Both the position numbers and the translations under genes were made by a program. Positions 39,412 through 51,761 of a DNA stretch of 64,000 bases are shown in pieces. Numbering within the stretch: the first letter of the stretch is position 1; every line of letters begins with the position of its first letter. The notes below the pieces were generated by a model, which worked only from the letters and a program-made list of their open reading frames with translations, searched no databases and was not told the DNA's origin. Source of the DNA: Rebecca billardiae RCC1528. Its lineage: Eukaryota > Haptophyta. The stretch covers positions 248,001 through 312,000 of the forward strand of contig OZ251250.1 in the NCBI GenBank assembly GCA_965240325.2, in the 5' to 3' direction.

Positions 39412-39573
39412 CGCTGCTCGCGCCCGGCCGAGTGCGTTCGGCGGGGGCGCGCGAAACCGAATCCTTCTTCAGACCGGCTCTGCCAGTGCGAGAGAACCGT
39501 CCACCCGGCTTCGTCATTTACTCATTTTGTGCCGCCAAAGCCCGCCACCCGCAACCTCTCGCGCTACTCTGGC
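39412..39573. promoter_or_regulatory. Putative bidirectional promoter
   Basis: 162 bp between two divergent ATGs. No TATA box is seen. It may serve both genes. Confidence 0.35.
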
Positions 39574-40290
39574 ATGGCGCCCGCGGTGGCGGAGCCCGTG
39601 TGCTGCCACGACCACCCGCTGCTGTACGACGCGGCGGCGGAGGTGCGCGACGGGCTCGGCGCGCTGCACGACCACCTGCGCCGCACGCAGCTCCTCGCCG
39701 AGCGCTACTGCGCCCTCGGCGCCAAGCTCGTCGCGGTCGGCGCCGAGCTGCAGCAGTCGCTCTTCTCGACGCCGGCCGCGTGCGAGACGCCGGGCGTGTG
39801 CCGCGCGCTCGACGTGCTCGCCGGCGTCGATCCGGCGACCAGGCCGCCCGAGCCGCCCGCGCAGCCCTTCGCCGCGCTCGCCGACGCGCTCGCGCGCACC
39901 GGGCTCGCGCAGGAGATGTATATCTCCCAGGTGCGCGCCGTAATCGCCGAGCCGCTCCGAGTCCTGGTCGAGGATCCGGACGGGCTGGACGGCGTGCCGC
40001 TGCGGCACGCGCTGCTCGTCGGCGCGTCGAACGCGCTCTACGACGCGCTCCTCGAGCTCCTGCGCCCGGGCGTCTCCGCCGGCTCGCGCCCGCGCGCCGC
40101 CGACCTGCAGCGCGCTGGGCAGTCGGCGTCACTCGCAGCCAAGGGCGCGGCGCGCGGCGTCGGCGGGATGCTGAGCAAGCTGATGGCGAGCGCGGGCGCG
40201 GGCGGCTCGGCGGCGCCGTCGGTGCTCGCGGGCGTGAGCTCGGCGCTCGAGGAGCTCGGCGTCGCGCCGCCGCCCGACGCCGCCGCGCCC

Positions 40291-40371
<81 letters not shown>

Positions 40372-43300
40372 CCGGAGGACGGCGCGCAGCCGTGCGCCGA
40401 GGAGCGGCTGCTCGAGGCGCAGGCGGGCTTCGTCGACGCGCGGCTGCAGTTCGAGCTCACCGCGTACCACGTGCGCGCGTGCCGCGCGCGCCGCACGGCC
40501 CGGTGCGCCGTGGCGCCACACGCACACGCGCTGCTGACGCGCCGCGCGCCGCCGCGCGCGCCGCCCGCCCCACGCGCGGTGCGTCGCCTCCGCCGCGCTT
40601 CGCGCAGGCGGCGCGGCGCGCGCGCGCGTCGATCGCGGAGCAGGCGCGCGGCTTCTTCTACGCGTCGTACACGCTGCACCACCAGACCGCCGCCGCGCTC
40701 GCCGACGTCGAGCCCAAGATGGCCGCCCTTGACCGTTACGTTTCCCGTTACGTCGCGCCGCCGCCGAGCGGCGAGTCGGCTCTCGCGACGGACCGGGCGG
40801 AGAACGGGGCGCGGTCGGACGCGGCGGTGCTGGGCGCGGCGGCGAAGGCGGCGCGCGCGCAGCGCGGCGCCGCCGGCGCGGAGGAGGGCGGCGCGGCTAG
40901 CAGGCTCCGATCGGCGCCGCCGCCCAAGCCACCACCCGCCGCGCCGCCGCCGCTGCTTCGGCTTGGCCCGCTCGGCGACGGCGGCGGCGGCGGCGGCGGC
41001 CGGCCGGCGCCGCCGGCGCTGAGCGCGCTGCGCGCGGCGGCGCTTGGCGCGCCGCCGCCCGCCGTCACGTGCGCCGGCTACCTCTTCCGGCTCGCCGAGA
41101 CCAACCTTGGGCGCGTGTGGCGGCGGCACTGGGCGGAGGTGGCGGACGGGCGACTGCTGCTCTACCGGATCTCGGCGCGGCCCGAAGCGGTTTCGTACGT
41201 GCAGCAGCCGGCGGCGGAGGCGGCCGCGGGCGGCGCGGGCGCGGACGCCGTCCCCGTGCCCACGGAGTGCGTCGACCTGCTCACCTCCTCCGCGCGCGCC
41301 GCGCGCGACCCGAGCCTCTGTCACGCGCTTGAGCTGCAGCTGCCGGCGGCGGCCATGCTGCTGCAGGCGCCGAGCGGCGCGGAGGCGGAGGCGTGGGTGC
41401 GCGCGCTGCGCGCGGCGGTGCAGGCGAGGCTCGAGGAGCAGATGCGGCTGGCGGACGGCGGCGCGGGCGGCGGCGGCGGCGGAGGCGCCGAGGGCGGCGC
41501 AGCGGAGGCGGCGGGCGGCGGCGGCGGCGCGACGGCGGCGGCGGCGCGCTTCGACGCGCGCGCGCCGCCGCCGCGCGCGTCGGCCGCCGGCGCGATGGCT
41601 GGCGCGGGCGCGGACGGCGGCGGCGCGGGCGCGGCCGCGCCCTCCGCCCCGTCCTCCGCCGCCGCCGCGCTCTCCCTCCTCGCCGCGGCCCCGTGCGACG
41701 ACTGCGCCGCGCACCCCTCGGGCTGGTGCTCGATCAACCTGGGCGTTCTCCTCTGCCCCGAGTGCGCCGGCTGCCACCGCGCGCTCGGCACGCACGTCTC
41801 CAAGGTGCGAGATTGCAATCTGGGCGGGGCGCGAGATTGCAATCTGGGCGGGGCTGGCTCTCGCGCGCGCGGACTCGTTCGGTGGAGCCCCACTTTGCTT
41901 GCGTTGATTGCTGTGTGCGTGCTTTGGGATGCGAGCAGGCGTTCATGCCCTCGCCCGTGCGGCATGCGCGGTGCCGATGCGTGGGGCCGAGATTGCAATC
42001 TCGGGCGTGGGCGCGCACCCCCCAGATTGCAATCTCGGGCGGCCGTGTGCCTGCGCGTGAGCCGACGCGGCGTGCGCGGCGGCCCGGGCGGCGCCGCGCG
42101 CGTGCGTGCGCTGCCGCGGGCTGACGCGCTCGCGCATCCCTCCGGCGCGCGCGCGCGCACGCGCGCAGGTGCGCTCGCTCACGCTCGATCGCCTCGAGCC
42201 GCAGCTGCTGCTCGCCCTGGCGCGCCTTCGCGCGCAGCAGCTGCCGCCGATGCGCGCCGCCGACGGCGCGGCCGCCGACGGCGCGGCCGCGGCGCCGCCC
42301 GCTGCCGACGGCGGCGGCGGTGCTGAGATGGTCGGCGGCGGGCCGGCGCCGCCGTCGGCGGCGCCCGGCGCGCACGCGCCTCGCGCCGCGCCGGACGCGG
42401 GCAGCAGCACCGCCGCCGCGCCGCCCCCCGCCGCCGCGGGGCCCAACTCTCTTTACGAGGCGCGTACGCCGCCGTCGCCGACCAAGCCCGGGCCGTTCTC
42501 GAGCCGTGAGCACAAGATGCTGTGGATCCAATTGAAGTACGAAATTCGCGAGTTCCTGCCGAGGTCGGAGGCGCCGCGGAGCGGCGTGCACAGGCCGGCA
42601 GCGGGGCGCGCGGAGGCGGCGGAGGCGCAGCGGCGGTGCGCGCGCGCGCGGCCGACGCCGCGCCCCAACCGCCCTCGCGCCGGCGCGCACCGCCGCGCGC
42701 GCGCCGCCGACGCCTCACGCCGGTGCTTCATTCCAATCTGCGTCGATCGCTCCGCCCCTTCCCAAAACCACCAAACACGCTCCTTCCTTCCCGCGCCGCG
42801 CGCCGCCGGCCGCTGCCGCAGGCTGCTCGATGCCGCGCGCAGCGGCGAGCTCCTCGCCGCGCTCTGGGCGCTGAGCGACGGCGCGACCGACGCGGCCGCC
42901 GCGGCGGACGCGGCCGAGGCGGCGCGGCGGCCGGAGTGCGCGCTGCTGCTGCGGCAGCAGTCGACGGCGCGGCAGCCGGCGGCGGCGCCGCCGGCGGCAA
43001 GGGCCGCGGCGCGCGCGGGCGCGAGCGCCGCCGCCGCGGATGTAACGGCAAATGTAACGGACGAGACTCGCGCCGCGGATGGCGAGGACGGGCGCACCGC
43101 CTCGTCCGTCGCGCCGCACGCCGTCGCGCCCGGCGGCGGCGGCGGCGGCGGCGGCGGCCTGCGCGGCGACGGCTCGCGCACCGCGTCGGCCGTCGCGCCG
43201 CATGCCGTCGCGCCCGGCGGCGGCGACGACGACGGCGGCGGTTACGGCGGCGGTTACTCGCGCACCGCGTCGGGTATCGTTCCGCACGCGATCGTGCCTA

Positions 43301-44103
43301 GCGGCGGCGCGGACGACGACTCGTTCACCTCCTCCTTCAGCAAGCCGCACGCCATCGCGCCCGCCGGCCTCGGCGCTGGCGGCGGCGGCGCCGCCGCCGC
43401 CGACGATGGCGGCGGCGGCGCCGCCGCTTCCAACTCGGCGGCCGCGAGCATGCCCGCGAGCGCCGCCGCGGACAGCGGCGGCGGCGCCCACTCTGCCGAG
43501 TCCGCCCGTGCATACGTGGCCGCCGCCGCGTCGTCCTCCGCCGCCGCGGCCATGCTGGCCGTCGGCTCAGCAACGGCCGCGGCGGCGGGCGGCGCCGCGG
43601 CGCGGCCCGCGCAGCAGCCGCTGAGCGCACCGCCGCCGATACTGACCGTGGACTCCGGCTCTGGCGGGCCCGGCGCGCGCACGCCCTCCTCCGCGGTGGA
43701 GTCAAACCCCGCCTCGGCCGATGAGTCCGACTCGCCCTCCGACGCGCAGGATGCCTCGTTCCGAAGCCGCGCCTCCTGCACCAACTCGGTGAGTGCGGCG
43801 CACGCTGTGGTGCCGCTGGGCGGCGGCGGTAGCTGCGGCGGCGGCGGCGGTCTGAGCGCGGCCGCGTCGCGCGAGCTGCTGCGTGAGATGGTGGAGGACT
43901 CGGAGGAGGGCGGGGAGGAGGCGGAGGGGGGCGAGGAGGGCGGCGGTGCAGCCGCGGGGAGGGCGCTCCGGGCGGCCATGGCGCCGGAGCTCCCACCGAC
44001 GCCGCCGGGCGCCACACCGCCGCCGGGCGCAGAGGGCGGAGCGGCCGCGGCGGAGGCGGGCGCGGGCGCGGAGCCGCAGGCTGGTGTGAGTCATTGCGGC
44101 TGA
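39574..44103 (+). CDS. BAR/PH/ArfGAP-domain protein, ACAP-like (4 exons)
   Basis: Exons 39574-40470, 40608-41804, 42169-42563 and 42822-44103 join in phase to about 1256 aa. The first 400 residues are helical with a BAR-like feel (LQFELTAYH, FFYASYTLHHQTAAALADVE) but are split by a long poly-Gly run. A PH domain starts near residue 455 (CAGYLFRLAETNLGRVWRRH, ending EAEAWVRALRAAV). The ArfGAP zinc finger near 662 is CDDC-x16-CPEC, followed by GCHRALGTHVSKVRSLTLD with the catalytic Arg; a splice joins SK to VRS. KYEIREFLPR ends the domain. It should stimulate GTP hydrolysis by Arf at phosphoinositide membranes. The C-terminal 350 residues are low-complexity with repeated RTASxVAPHAVAP motifs. 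LLDAARSGELL may be an ankyrin remnant. Confidence 0.8.
41810..42035. repeat. Palindrome AGATTGCAATCT, four copies in one intron
   Basis: The 12-bp perfect palindrome occurs at 41810, 41834, 41990 and 42024, each next to a GGGCGG-like run, within the second ArfGAP intron (41805-42168). Confidence 0.7.
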
Positions 44104-45177
44104 GCAGCCGGCGGTCAGAGGCCGCCGAGGGCCCGTCAGCGTGCCACCGGCTGGCGGATCCACTCGGGTAGGCTACTGTCAGGCACTCGATCTCCCGCGG
44201 CGCCGGGTTGACTACGCGATGATCAGTCCGATCATCGCGTCATATTATATTCATCACGACTGCTGCTACTAGTGCTAGCTGCTAGTACTCGGATAGTCCG
44301 AGTGATCCGCGACCCGGTCATCGCACCGGCGCGACAGGCCACGCACTCCGTCTCCGAGTCCGAGGCAGGACAGTCGTGGCACGTGAGTACAGGCAATCGC
44401 GGGCGGCAATACTAGGAGCTGATGTCACGTTAATAAGAAACTGGGGCTTGCTATCTGCGGATCTGGCCTAGAAACTGAGACTAGCGATTGGCTCGGGTTC
44501 GCTATACGCATAGTCACACTAAGAAACCGGGACTACGTCGTCCCGGCTGACGAGTGGTCCGCCGCGAGGGCGAGGCGCAGTCGGCCCGTCGGGGACGAGG
44601 CGCGCGGCCCGACTACGAGTACAGGCCAAGTCCCGACTTCTCCTGATGACTGACTCCTGGCCAGTGCACTGCAGCATCCATGCAACATCATGCCAGATTT
44701 GCTCACATCATGCCATCATCAGATTTGCTCCAAAATAAAGGCCCAAAATTTTCGTCGGCCTCGCCGGCCGGGCCTAAAGACTCAGCGGGGGGCTCTGCCC
44801 GCCCCTGCGCCCCCCGCGCCTGCGCGGCGGCGGGACCTAGCTAAGAAACTGAGGCTCCCGCTCCTTCGTAGGCGCTCGGCCTACCGAACGGCTGAAGAAA
44901 CCGAGGCTAGCCGTGAGATCTCTGACTTCTTATTGCCCGCGATTGCCTGTACACGACACTCACTACACGGACTACCGACTAGTGGGCGCACTCATCGACA
45001 TCAGCAGTAGCATTGGTTGAGGTAGGCGACCGCCCGGCTGCCCGGGCCACTGACCCCACAGCACTCGGTGTGAGCATGACTGCACTGCCACCACACCCGA
45101 CCGTGCCGGCGACACCGGCGCCCTCCGTCTTCAGCCGGGCCCGGGACGACTGTCACTTGTCAGACTACATAAGTCAG
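44104..45177. other. Convergent intergenic region with repeated AAGAAAC motif
   Basis: No gene is seen. A short motif of the form AAGAAACYGRGRCTAG recurs five times, near 44434, 44468, 44518, 44841 and 44891. The region is otherwise of mixed composition. Confidence 0.5.
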
Positions 45178-46188
45178 TCAGAGCGGCGGCGGCTCGACGC
45201 CCAGCTCTCTGCAGCCGCGGCGCAGGAAGCTGTCGAACGCGCCCGGCGCGACAAAGAGCCCGTTGGAGCCGGTGCACGGCATCGTGTTGCTGCTGAGCAC
45301 GCCGAGCACGCGCGTGGCCGTGCCGCGGCCGCCCTCCCCGCCCGCGCCCGCCGCGCGCGCGGGCGTGCGACCGAGCGCGGCCGCGCCAGAGTCGCCCGAG
45401 CACGTCCCGGACTTTTTGTCCAGGACCATGCTCAGCCACTGTGCGCGCGAGACGGGCGAGATCGGCTGCAGCCGGAGGCGGCGCAGCGTGCCGGCCGAGT
45501 ACGTGCTGTCGTCGTCCACCGTGTCGCCGTACCCAAAGAGCTCGACCGGTGGGTACTCCGCCGAGATCTCGTCCGCCGAGATGGCCCCCGCCGAGATCTC
45601 GTCCGCCGAGATTGCGCCCGCGCCGCCCGCGGCGCGGCCCGCGGGCGCGGCGGCGCGCGCGGGCGCGCGGAGCGGCTGCGCCACCCAGCCGGCCGGCGCG
45701 TCGCGCGCGAGCTTGATCAGCATCAGGTCGTTCCCCTGCTCCGCGCCGCCCGCGCCGCGCGCGTACTCGCTCGCGAGCACGTAACGGTCGACCGGCACGC
45801 GCGCCGCGCCGCCGTCGAAGAAGGACGTGCCGAACACGACGTCTGTGAGGACGCCGCCGAGCTCGGCGGAGACGTCGAGGCAGTGGGAGGCGGAGAGGAC
45901 GAGGCGCGGCCCGATGAGCACGCCCGTGCACACCGCGGGGAGCCCCTTCTTGCACACCGTGCACCCGTCCATGTTGATATAGAGGCCGACCACGCCGGCG
46001 CGCGCCGCCTCCGCCTCGCTCACGCGCGCGCCGTTGATGAGCGCGCGGCCGGGCGGCGCGGCGGCGGCGGCGGCGGCTGTGGCCGCTGCGAGGCGCAGCG
46101 CGCCGCGCCGAGGCAGGCGCGGCGGCGCGCGGCGCGCGGCCGAGGCGAGCGCGCACACGAGCGCGAGCAGCAAAGGCCAGCGAGCCAT
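45178..46188 (-). CDS. Secreted trypsin-like serine protease (S1 family)
   Basis: 336 aa, single exon. The signal peptide is MARWPLLLALVCALASA, followed by an Arg/Ala-rich segment and then a mature-like start at ALINGARVSEAEAARAG. The triad is visible: His in VLSASHCLD, Asp in GNDLMLIKL, Ser in GTCSGDSGAAA. The family's GDSGGP is GDSGAA here, so the oxyanion neighbourhood is altered but Ser is kept. An insertion before the Ser domain has a tandem of ISADEISAGA. Extra Cys pairs (CTVCKKG) suggest disulfides. It is probably secreted or in an endomembrane or plastid-lumen space. The start at 46188 puts the signal at the N-terminus; 46269 is upstream and unlikely. It is divergent from the UGGT gene. 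Confidence 0.85.
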   Translation of the reverse strand: MARWPLLLALVCALASAARRAPPRLPRRGALRLAAATAAAAAAAPPGRALINGARVSEAEAARAGVVGLYINMDGCTVCKKGLPAVCTGVLIGPRLVLSASHCLDVSAELGGVLTDVVFGTSFFDGGAARVPVDRYVLASEYARGAGGAEQGNDLMLIKLARDAPAGWVAQPLRAPARAAAPAGRAAGGAGAISADEISAGAISADEISAEYPPVELFGYGDTVDDDSTYSAGTLRRLRLQPISPVSRAQWLSMVLDKKSGTCSGDSGAAALGRTPARAAGAGGEGGRGTATRVLGVLSSNTMPCTGSNGLFVAPGAFDSFLRRGCRELGVEPPPL

Positions 46189-46331
46189 TGCTCGCACGCG
46201 CACCGGTGAAGCCGACCGGCCGGGGCGGCGCCGCCCGGAGCCCCGGACTGGCTCGGTGGGCGTCAGCAAAGGGCTCCCGCTTTCAGCTTGATCTGAGCTC
46301 GTCAGCGCGCAGCTTTCGACGCGTGGCCGCC
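46189..46331. promoter_or_regulatory. Putative bidirectional promoter
   Basis: 143 bp between the ATGs of the protease and UGGT. Both products enter the secretory pathway, so shared control is plausible. No motif is recognised. Confidence 0.35.
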
Positions 46332-47068
46332 ATGCGTCGCGCGTGTGCGCTGCTCGCGTGCGCCGCGGCGTGCGTGCCCGCGGCGCCGGCGGCCGCCGGC
46401 GACGCGCCCTCGCCCAAGACGATCCAGGTCACCCTCCGCGCCTCCTGGCACTCCACGCCGCTCCTCCTCGAGGCCGCCGAATTCTTTGCGGGCGAAAACG
46501 CCTTTTGGCAGTTTGCCACACATGAGAGCGTGGCGCGCGCGGCGGAGGAGGCGCGCACGGACGAGGCGGCGCACGCGGCGGTGCGCGCGGCGGCGCGGGA
46601 GCTGCTCCCGCACCTCTCCACCCGCCTCCTCGACATGTACCTCGCCAACGCCGCCCTCTCGCCGCGCGTCGAGGCACAGCTGCACGCGGAGCGCGCGCGC
46701 GCTGAGCTGCACCGCGTGCCGGCCGGCGCGGGCGCGTGGGTGCTGGCGTGCGGCCGCGCGCACGTGGTCGAGTCGGAGGGCGGGCTCGAGCGCTTCCTCG
46801 ACTCGCTCGGCTGCGACGCCGACACCCTCGCCGAGGGCGAGGCGCACGTGTACGCGCCGCCCGCCGCCCCCGAGCAAGCGGACGAGGCGGCGGCGGCGGC
46901 GGCGGCGGCGGCGGCTGCCGATTCGAGCGGGGCGGATGCGCTGCCGGTGGCGATCCTGCACGCGAGCCTGGGCACGCGCGGCTTCGCGCGCGCGCACGCC
47001 ATCCTCGCCGCCGCGGCGAGCGCCGGCCGCGTCGACTACGCCCTCTGCCACCGGCTGCCGCCCGGCGA

Positions 47069-47103
<35 letters not shown>

Positions 47104-47958
47104 GCGGCGCCGACGGCGCGGCCGCGGCCGGCGGCGGCGCGGCTGGCGCGCGGCCGTTGCAGCCGCTGCAGGGGTACGGCGTGCAGCTGGCGATTAAGAA
47201 CATGGAGTACAAGGTGCGCGCGCGCGCGCGGCGCCCGCCCTCGCGCCGCGCGCCGAGCGCCGCCGCCGCCGCCCGCCCTGCCACGCTGCGGCGCGCTCGG
47301 CGCGCGCCGCCGACGCTGCCGCCGCGCGCCGGCCGCCGCCGCGCGCCGGCCGCCGCCGCGCGCTCGCGCCGCCGCCGCCGCGCAGGTGATCGACGACACG
47401 ACCAAGGACGCCGTGGCGGTGGGCGCCGAGGCGCTCGCCTCGCTCGGCGCCGACGACGAGGCCGACGCCGCCGCCGACGTCGGCGGCTTGTACTTTGCGA
47501 CGCTTGTGGCGCGCCGCCCGGAGCTTTCCGCGAAGCTTCGCGATCTCGAGGCGGAGATCGCGTCGGAGGCGGCGAGCGCGGCGGCGAGCGCGGGGGAGCT
47601 GAAGGTGTGGGCGCTCACCGAGCTCGGGTACCAGGCCGCGCAGCGCATCACGCGCGCGCACGCGCCGCTCGCCGCCCTCGCCGAGATCTCCCATAATCTC
47701 CCGGCCGCGGCCAGCTCGATCTCCAGGGGGCGAGCCGGGCGCAATCTCAAGCGCGAGATTGAAGGGAACGCCGCCGGCGGGTTCTGGGCGGCGGGGGAGT
47801 CGGTGGCGACGGTGAACGGGCGCGTGCTCCCGCTCGGCGGCGCGGACAACGACTTCTTCGGCGCGCTCGACGTCCTCCGCTCCGAGATGCACAGGATGGC
47901 AGCCATCGCAAGTTTCGGCATTCCGCCGGCCGAGGCGGGCGCGCTGCTGCGCGCGGCG

Positions 47959-47999
<41 letters not shown>

Positions 48000-49373
48000 G
48001 TCGGAGGGTGCGGTGTGCGTGGACCCGCGCCCGCGCGGCGGCGCGCCCTCGCCCGTCGTCTGGCTCAACAACGTCGAGCGCGACCCCGCCTTCCGCCAGC
48101 TCCCGCGCGGCCTCGCCACGCTGCTGGCGCCCGGCTGGCCAGGGCAAGTCGCATTTATCCGCCGGAATTTGTATAATTTAATTCTGCTCGTGGACCCGCG
48201 GCAGGAGGCGTCGGCGCGCGCGCTGCACGTGGCGGTGGCGCTGCTGCAGCAGGGCGCGCCGCTGCGCATCGGCGTCGTCGTCGCGCTCGCGCCGCGCGGC
48301 GGCGGCGGCGGCGGCGGCGGTGTGGTTTCGCTGTCGGCGGCGGCGGCGGCGGCGGAGGCGGAGGCGGAGGCGGAGGCGGAGGCGGAGGCGGGCGGCGGCG
48401 GGCTGCCCGCGTCGCTGCTCGAGGCGGCGGCGGAGCCCGCGTGGCGCGCGAGCGAGCTCGCCGCCGAGCTCGCCGACGCCGGGCTCCGCGTGCCGGGCGC
48501 CGCCGACGCGGCCGCCGCGGGCGCGGCCGCCGCCCCCGCCGCCGCCGCCGCCGCCGCCGACGGCGCCGCCGCCGCCGACGACGCCGCCGGCCTGCGCGGC
48601 GAGGCGGCGGCGGTGGCGCTGTACGCGCGCGCGCTGCTGCTCGCGCACAAGAAGGGCGGCTCGCCCGCCGCGCAGCGCTTCGTCTCCGCCGTGCACGAGC
48701 TCCGCGAGGCCGCCGGCGGTTACGGAAGTAACGACATTTTCGCGCAGATGTTTGGCGGCGGCGGCGGCGGATTTGGCGGCGGCCTCGAGCCGCTGAGCTG
48801 TGCGCAGGTGCGCGAGGGGTTTGTGGGTGCGCTCGAGCGGGGGAAGGGCGGGCCCGAGGGCGCGCTCGCGCTCTTCGACGCGCTCGCCGCCGGCATCGAC
48901 GACCCCGACCTCGCCGCCGACGCCGCCGACGCCGCCGCCGAGCGCGCCGCCGCCGGCGGCGCCGCGCCGCCGCCGCTCTCCGAGGCCGAGGCGGCGGCGG
49001 TGGCGGCGGCGCGCGCGTCCGCGCTCGCGGCGGGGCGGGCGTACGCGGCGGAGCGCGGGCTGGGCTCGCAGATGCCCGTGATGCTGCTCAACGGCGCGGT
49101 CCACTCCCTCTCCGACGCCGACGCCGGCATGCCCGGCGCCGCCGCGCTCGACCGGATTCTGATGGCGGGCGCGCTCGCGGACGCCGAGGCGCGTGCGCGC
49201 GCGCTGCTGGCGGCGGGTGCGCTGAGCGATGACGATGATGGCGGCGGCGCCGCCGCCGCGGCGGGGAAGGGGGAGGGCGGCGGCGGGAAGAAGGCCACGC
49301 CGGAGCCGGGCGCGCTTCACGACGCCATCGCCGCCGCGTCCGGCTGCTACGAGCGCTACGACGCGCGCATCCT

Positions 49374-49451
<78 letters not shown>

Positions 49452-51717
49452 GGCGGACGCCGGCGGCATCGCGGTCGCGCTGGACGATGCGGCGCTGGTG
49501 GGCCGGCGCGTGTACGTGCAGCCGCCCGCGCACGTGCGCCCAGGCGCCGGCGCCGACGCGGACGGCGGCGCGGACGGCGGCGCGGGCGCGGACGGCGGCG
49601 CGGGCGGCGGCGGCGGCGCGGACGGCGGCGGCGGCGCGGGCGGCGGCGGCTGCGACGCGCCGCCGCTCACACTGTGGGTGGCGGCGGACCTCGGGACGGT
49701 GGAGGGCGTGGCGCTGGCGGCGCACGCGCTCGAGCGCGTCGAGGCCGCGTCGCGCGCCGGCGCCGCGCCCGCCTGCGTCCGCCTCGCCCTCGTCCACCGC
49801 TCCGCCGCCGTCTCCGCCGCGCCGGCCACCGCCGCGGCAGCGCGCGAGCTTGCGTTGCCGGGGGCTTTGTCGCTGACGATGGCGGCGGCGTGGCGCGCGC
49901 TCGCGGCGGCGTGGGCGGAGGAGGTGGCGGGTGCGGGGTCGGAGGGGGCGGCGGAGGCGGCGTTCGGCGCGTGCGTCCGCGCGCTCCGCCACCTCCTCCT
50001 CGTCGGCGCCGCCGCCGCCGCCGCCGAGGCGGCGGGCGCTAGCTCGCCAGACGGCGCGCGCCTCATCCGCGCCGCCGTCGCCGCGGCCGCGCCGGCGCGC
50101 GACGCGGGCGCGCGCGCGGCCGCGTCGCTCGACGACGGCGCGTCGATGCGCGCGGTGCGCGAGGAGATGGCCGCGGACGCGCGCTGGTGCGCCGACGCGC
50201 TCGACGGCGCGCCGGGCGCGCAGCCCGCCGACGCCGACGCGGACGCGGACGCGGACGGCGGCGGCGGCGACGACGGCGGCGGCGGCGACGCGGCGGCGGC
50301 GGCGGCGGCGCGCGACGCGCACGGCTGGATGCTGTGCGGCGGGCGCGCGCTACGCGCGAGCGCGCGCGCGCGCGTGGACTCGGCGACGCTCAAGCTGCTC
50401 GAGGCCGCCGAGTGGCGCGCGCGCGGCCGCAGCACCGCGCGCACGCTCGCGCGACTGCGCGCGGCGGGCGCGCTGCCGCCGCCGCCGGCGCGCGCGCGCG
50501 GCGCGGACGCCGGCCGCGCGCACGCCGACCTGCTCCTGCAGCTCGGCGCGTGGCTTGGTCAGCACGAGCCCGCGCCGGGCGCCGCCGACCCCGCCGACCC
50601 CGCCGCGGCCGACGGCGCGCGCGACGGCGGCTTTGGCGACGGCGCCGCGTGCGCGGCGGCGTGCATCGACCTGCCTGCGACGGCGGCGGGCGTCACGGCG
50701 GGCGTAACGGCGGGCGTAACGGCGGGCGTAACGGCGGCGGGCGGCGGCGGGGCGGACGACGGCGCGGAAGACGCGTCGGCGCACGCGGCGGCCGCGCTCC
50801 GCATCGTCGCCGTCATCGACCCTCTCTCGCGCGCGGCGCAGCGGCTGGCGCCATTCCTCTCCGCCGTGCGCGCCGCGCTCGGCGTGCCGGTCCGGGTGCA
50901 CCTCAACCCGAGTCCGGCGCTGGCGGAGCTGCCGCTGCAGGACTTTTACCGGTACGCCGCGATGGCGGCCGTGGCGTTCGACGAGTCGGGCGCGCGCGCG
51001 GCGGGCGGCGCGCGCTTCGGCGCGCTCGCCACCGCGCACACGCTCACCCTCCACCTGGACGCGCCGGCCGGCTGGCTCACCGAGCCCTCCGCCGGCCGTT
51101 TCGACATGGACAATCTCCGCCTGGGAGATCTTCCGGACGGGCAGGGCGCGCTCGCGGCCGAGTACCGGCTGGCGGCGCTTCTCATCTCGGGCTCGTGCGA
51201 CGACCTCTCGTCCGACGCGCCGCCGAACGGGCTGCAGCTCGTCCTCACCACCCCCTCCGCCACACCCGCCGCCGGCGCCGCCGCACCCGCCGACGACGAC
51301 GCGCCGAGCGCGGGCGCGGCGCTGCCGCTGGCCGACACGCTAGTGATGCAGAACCTGGGCTACTTCCAGCTGCAGGCGGCGCCGGGCGCGTTCGCGCTGC
51401 GCCTCAAGCCGGGCTCGCTCTCCGACGAGGTCTACGAGCTGCTCGAGCTGCCCGAGGCGTGGCGCGAGCCGCGCGCGAGCGCGGCCGCGGCCGCCGCGGC
51501 GCGCGGCGGCGCGCGCGGCGGGCACGGCCGCGGCGCGCGGCGCGGGAGGCGGGGCGGCGCGGCGCGGCGGCGCGCGGCGCTCTCCCTCGCGCAGGCGCAG
51601 GCGCTGCCCGCCGCCCCCGAGCAGCGCGTCTCCCTCCGCTCCTTCGCCGGCGCATCCGCCTCGCTCCTCGTGCGCAAGCGGCCGGGGCGCGAGGCGTCGT
51701 CGATTCTGGAGGGCGAG

Positions 51718-51761
<44 letters not shown>

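Noticed and set aside
46345-47385. 5' part of a continuous 2382-codon frame in the UGGT region
   Set aside because: Before 47386 this frame is an Arg/Ser-rich shadow. The signal peptide and UGGT domains lie in the frame starting at 46332, joined by a splice.
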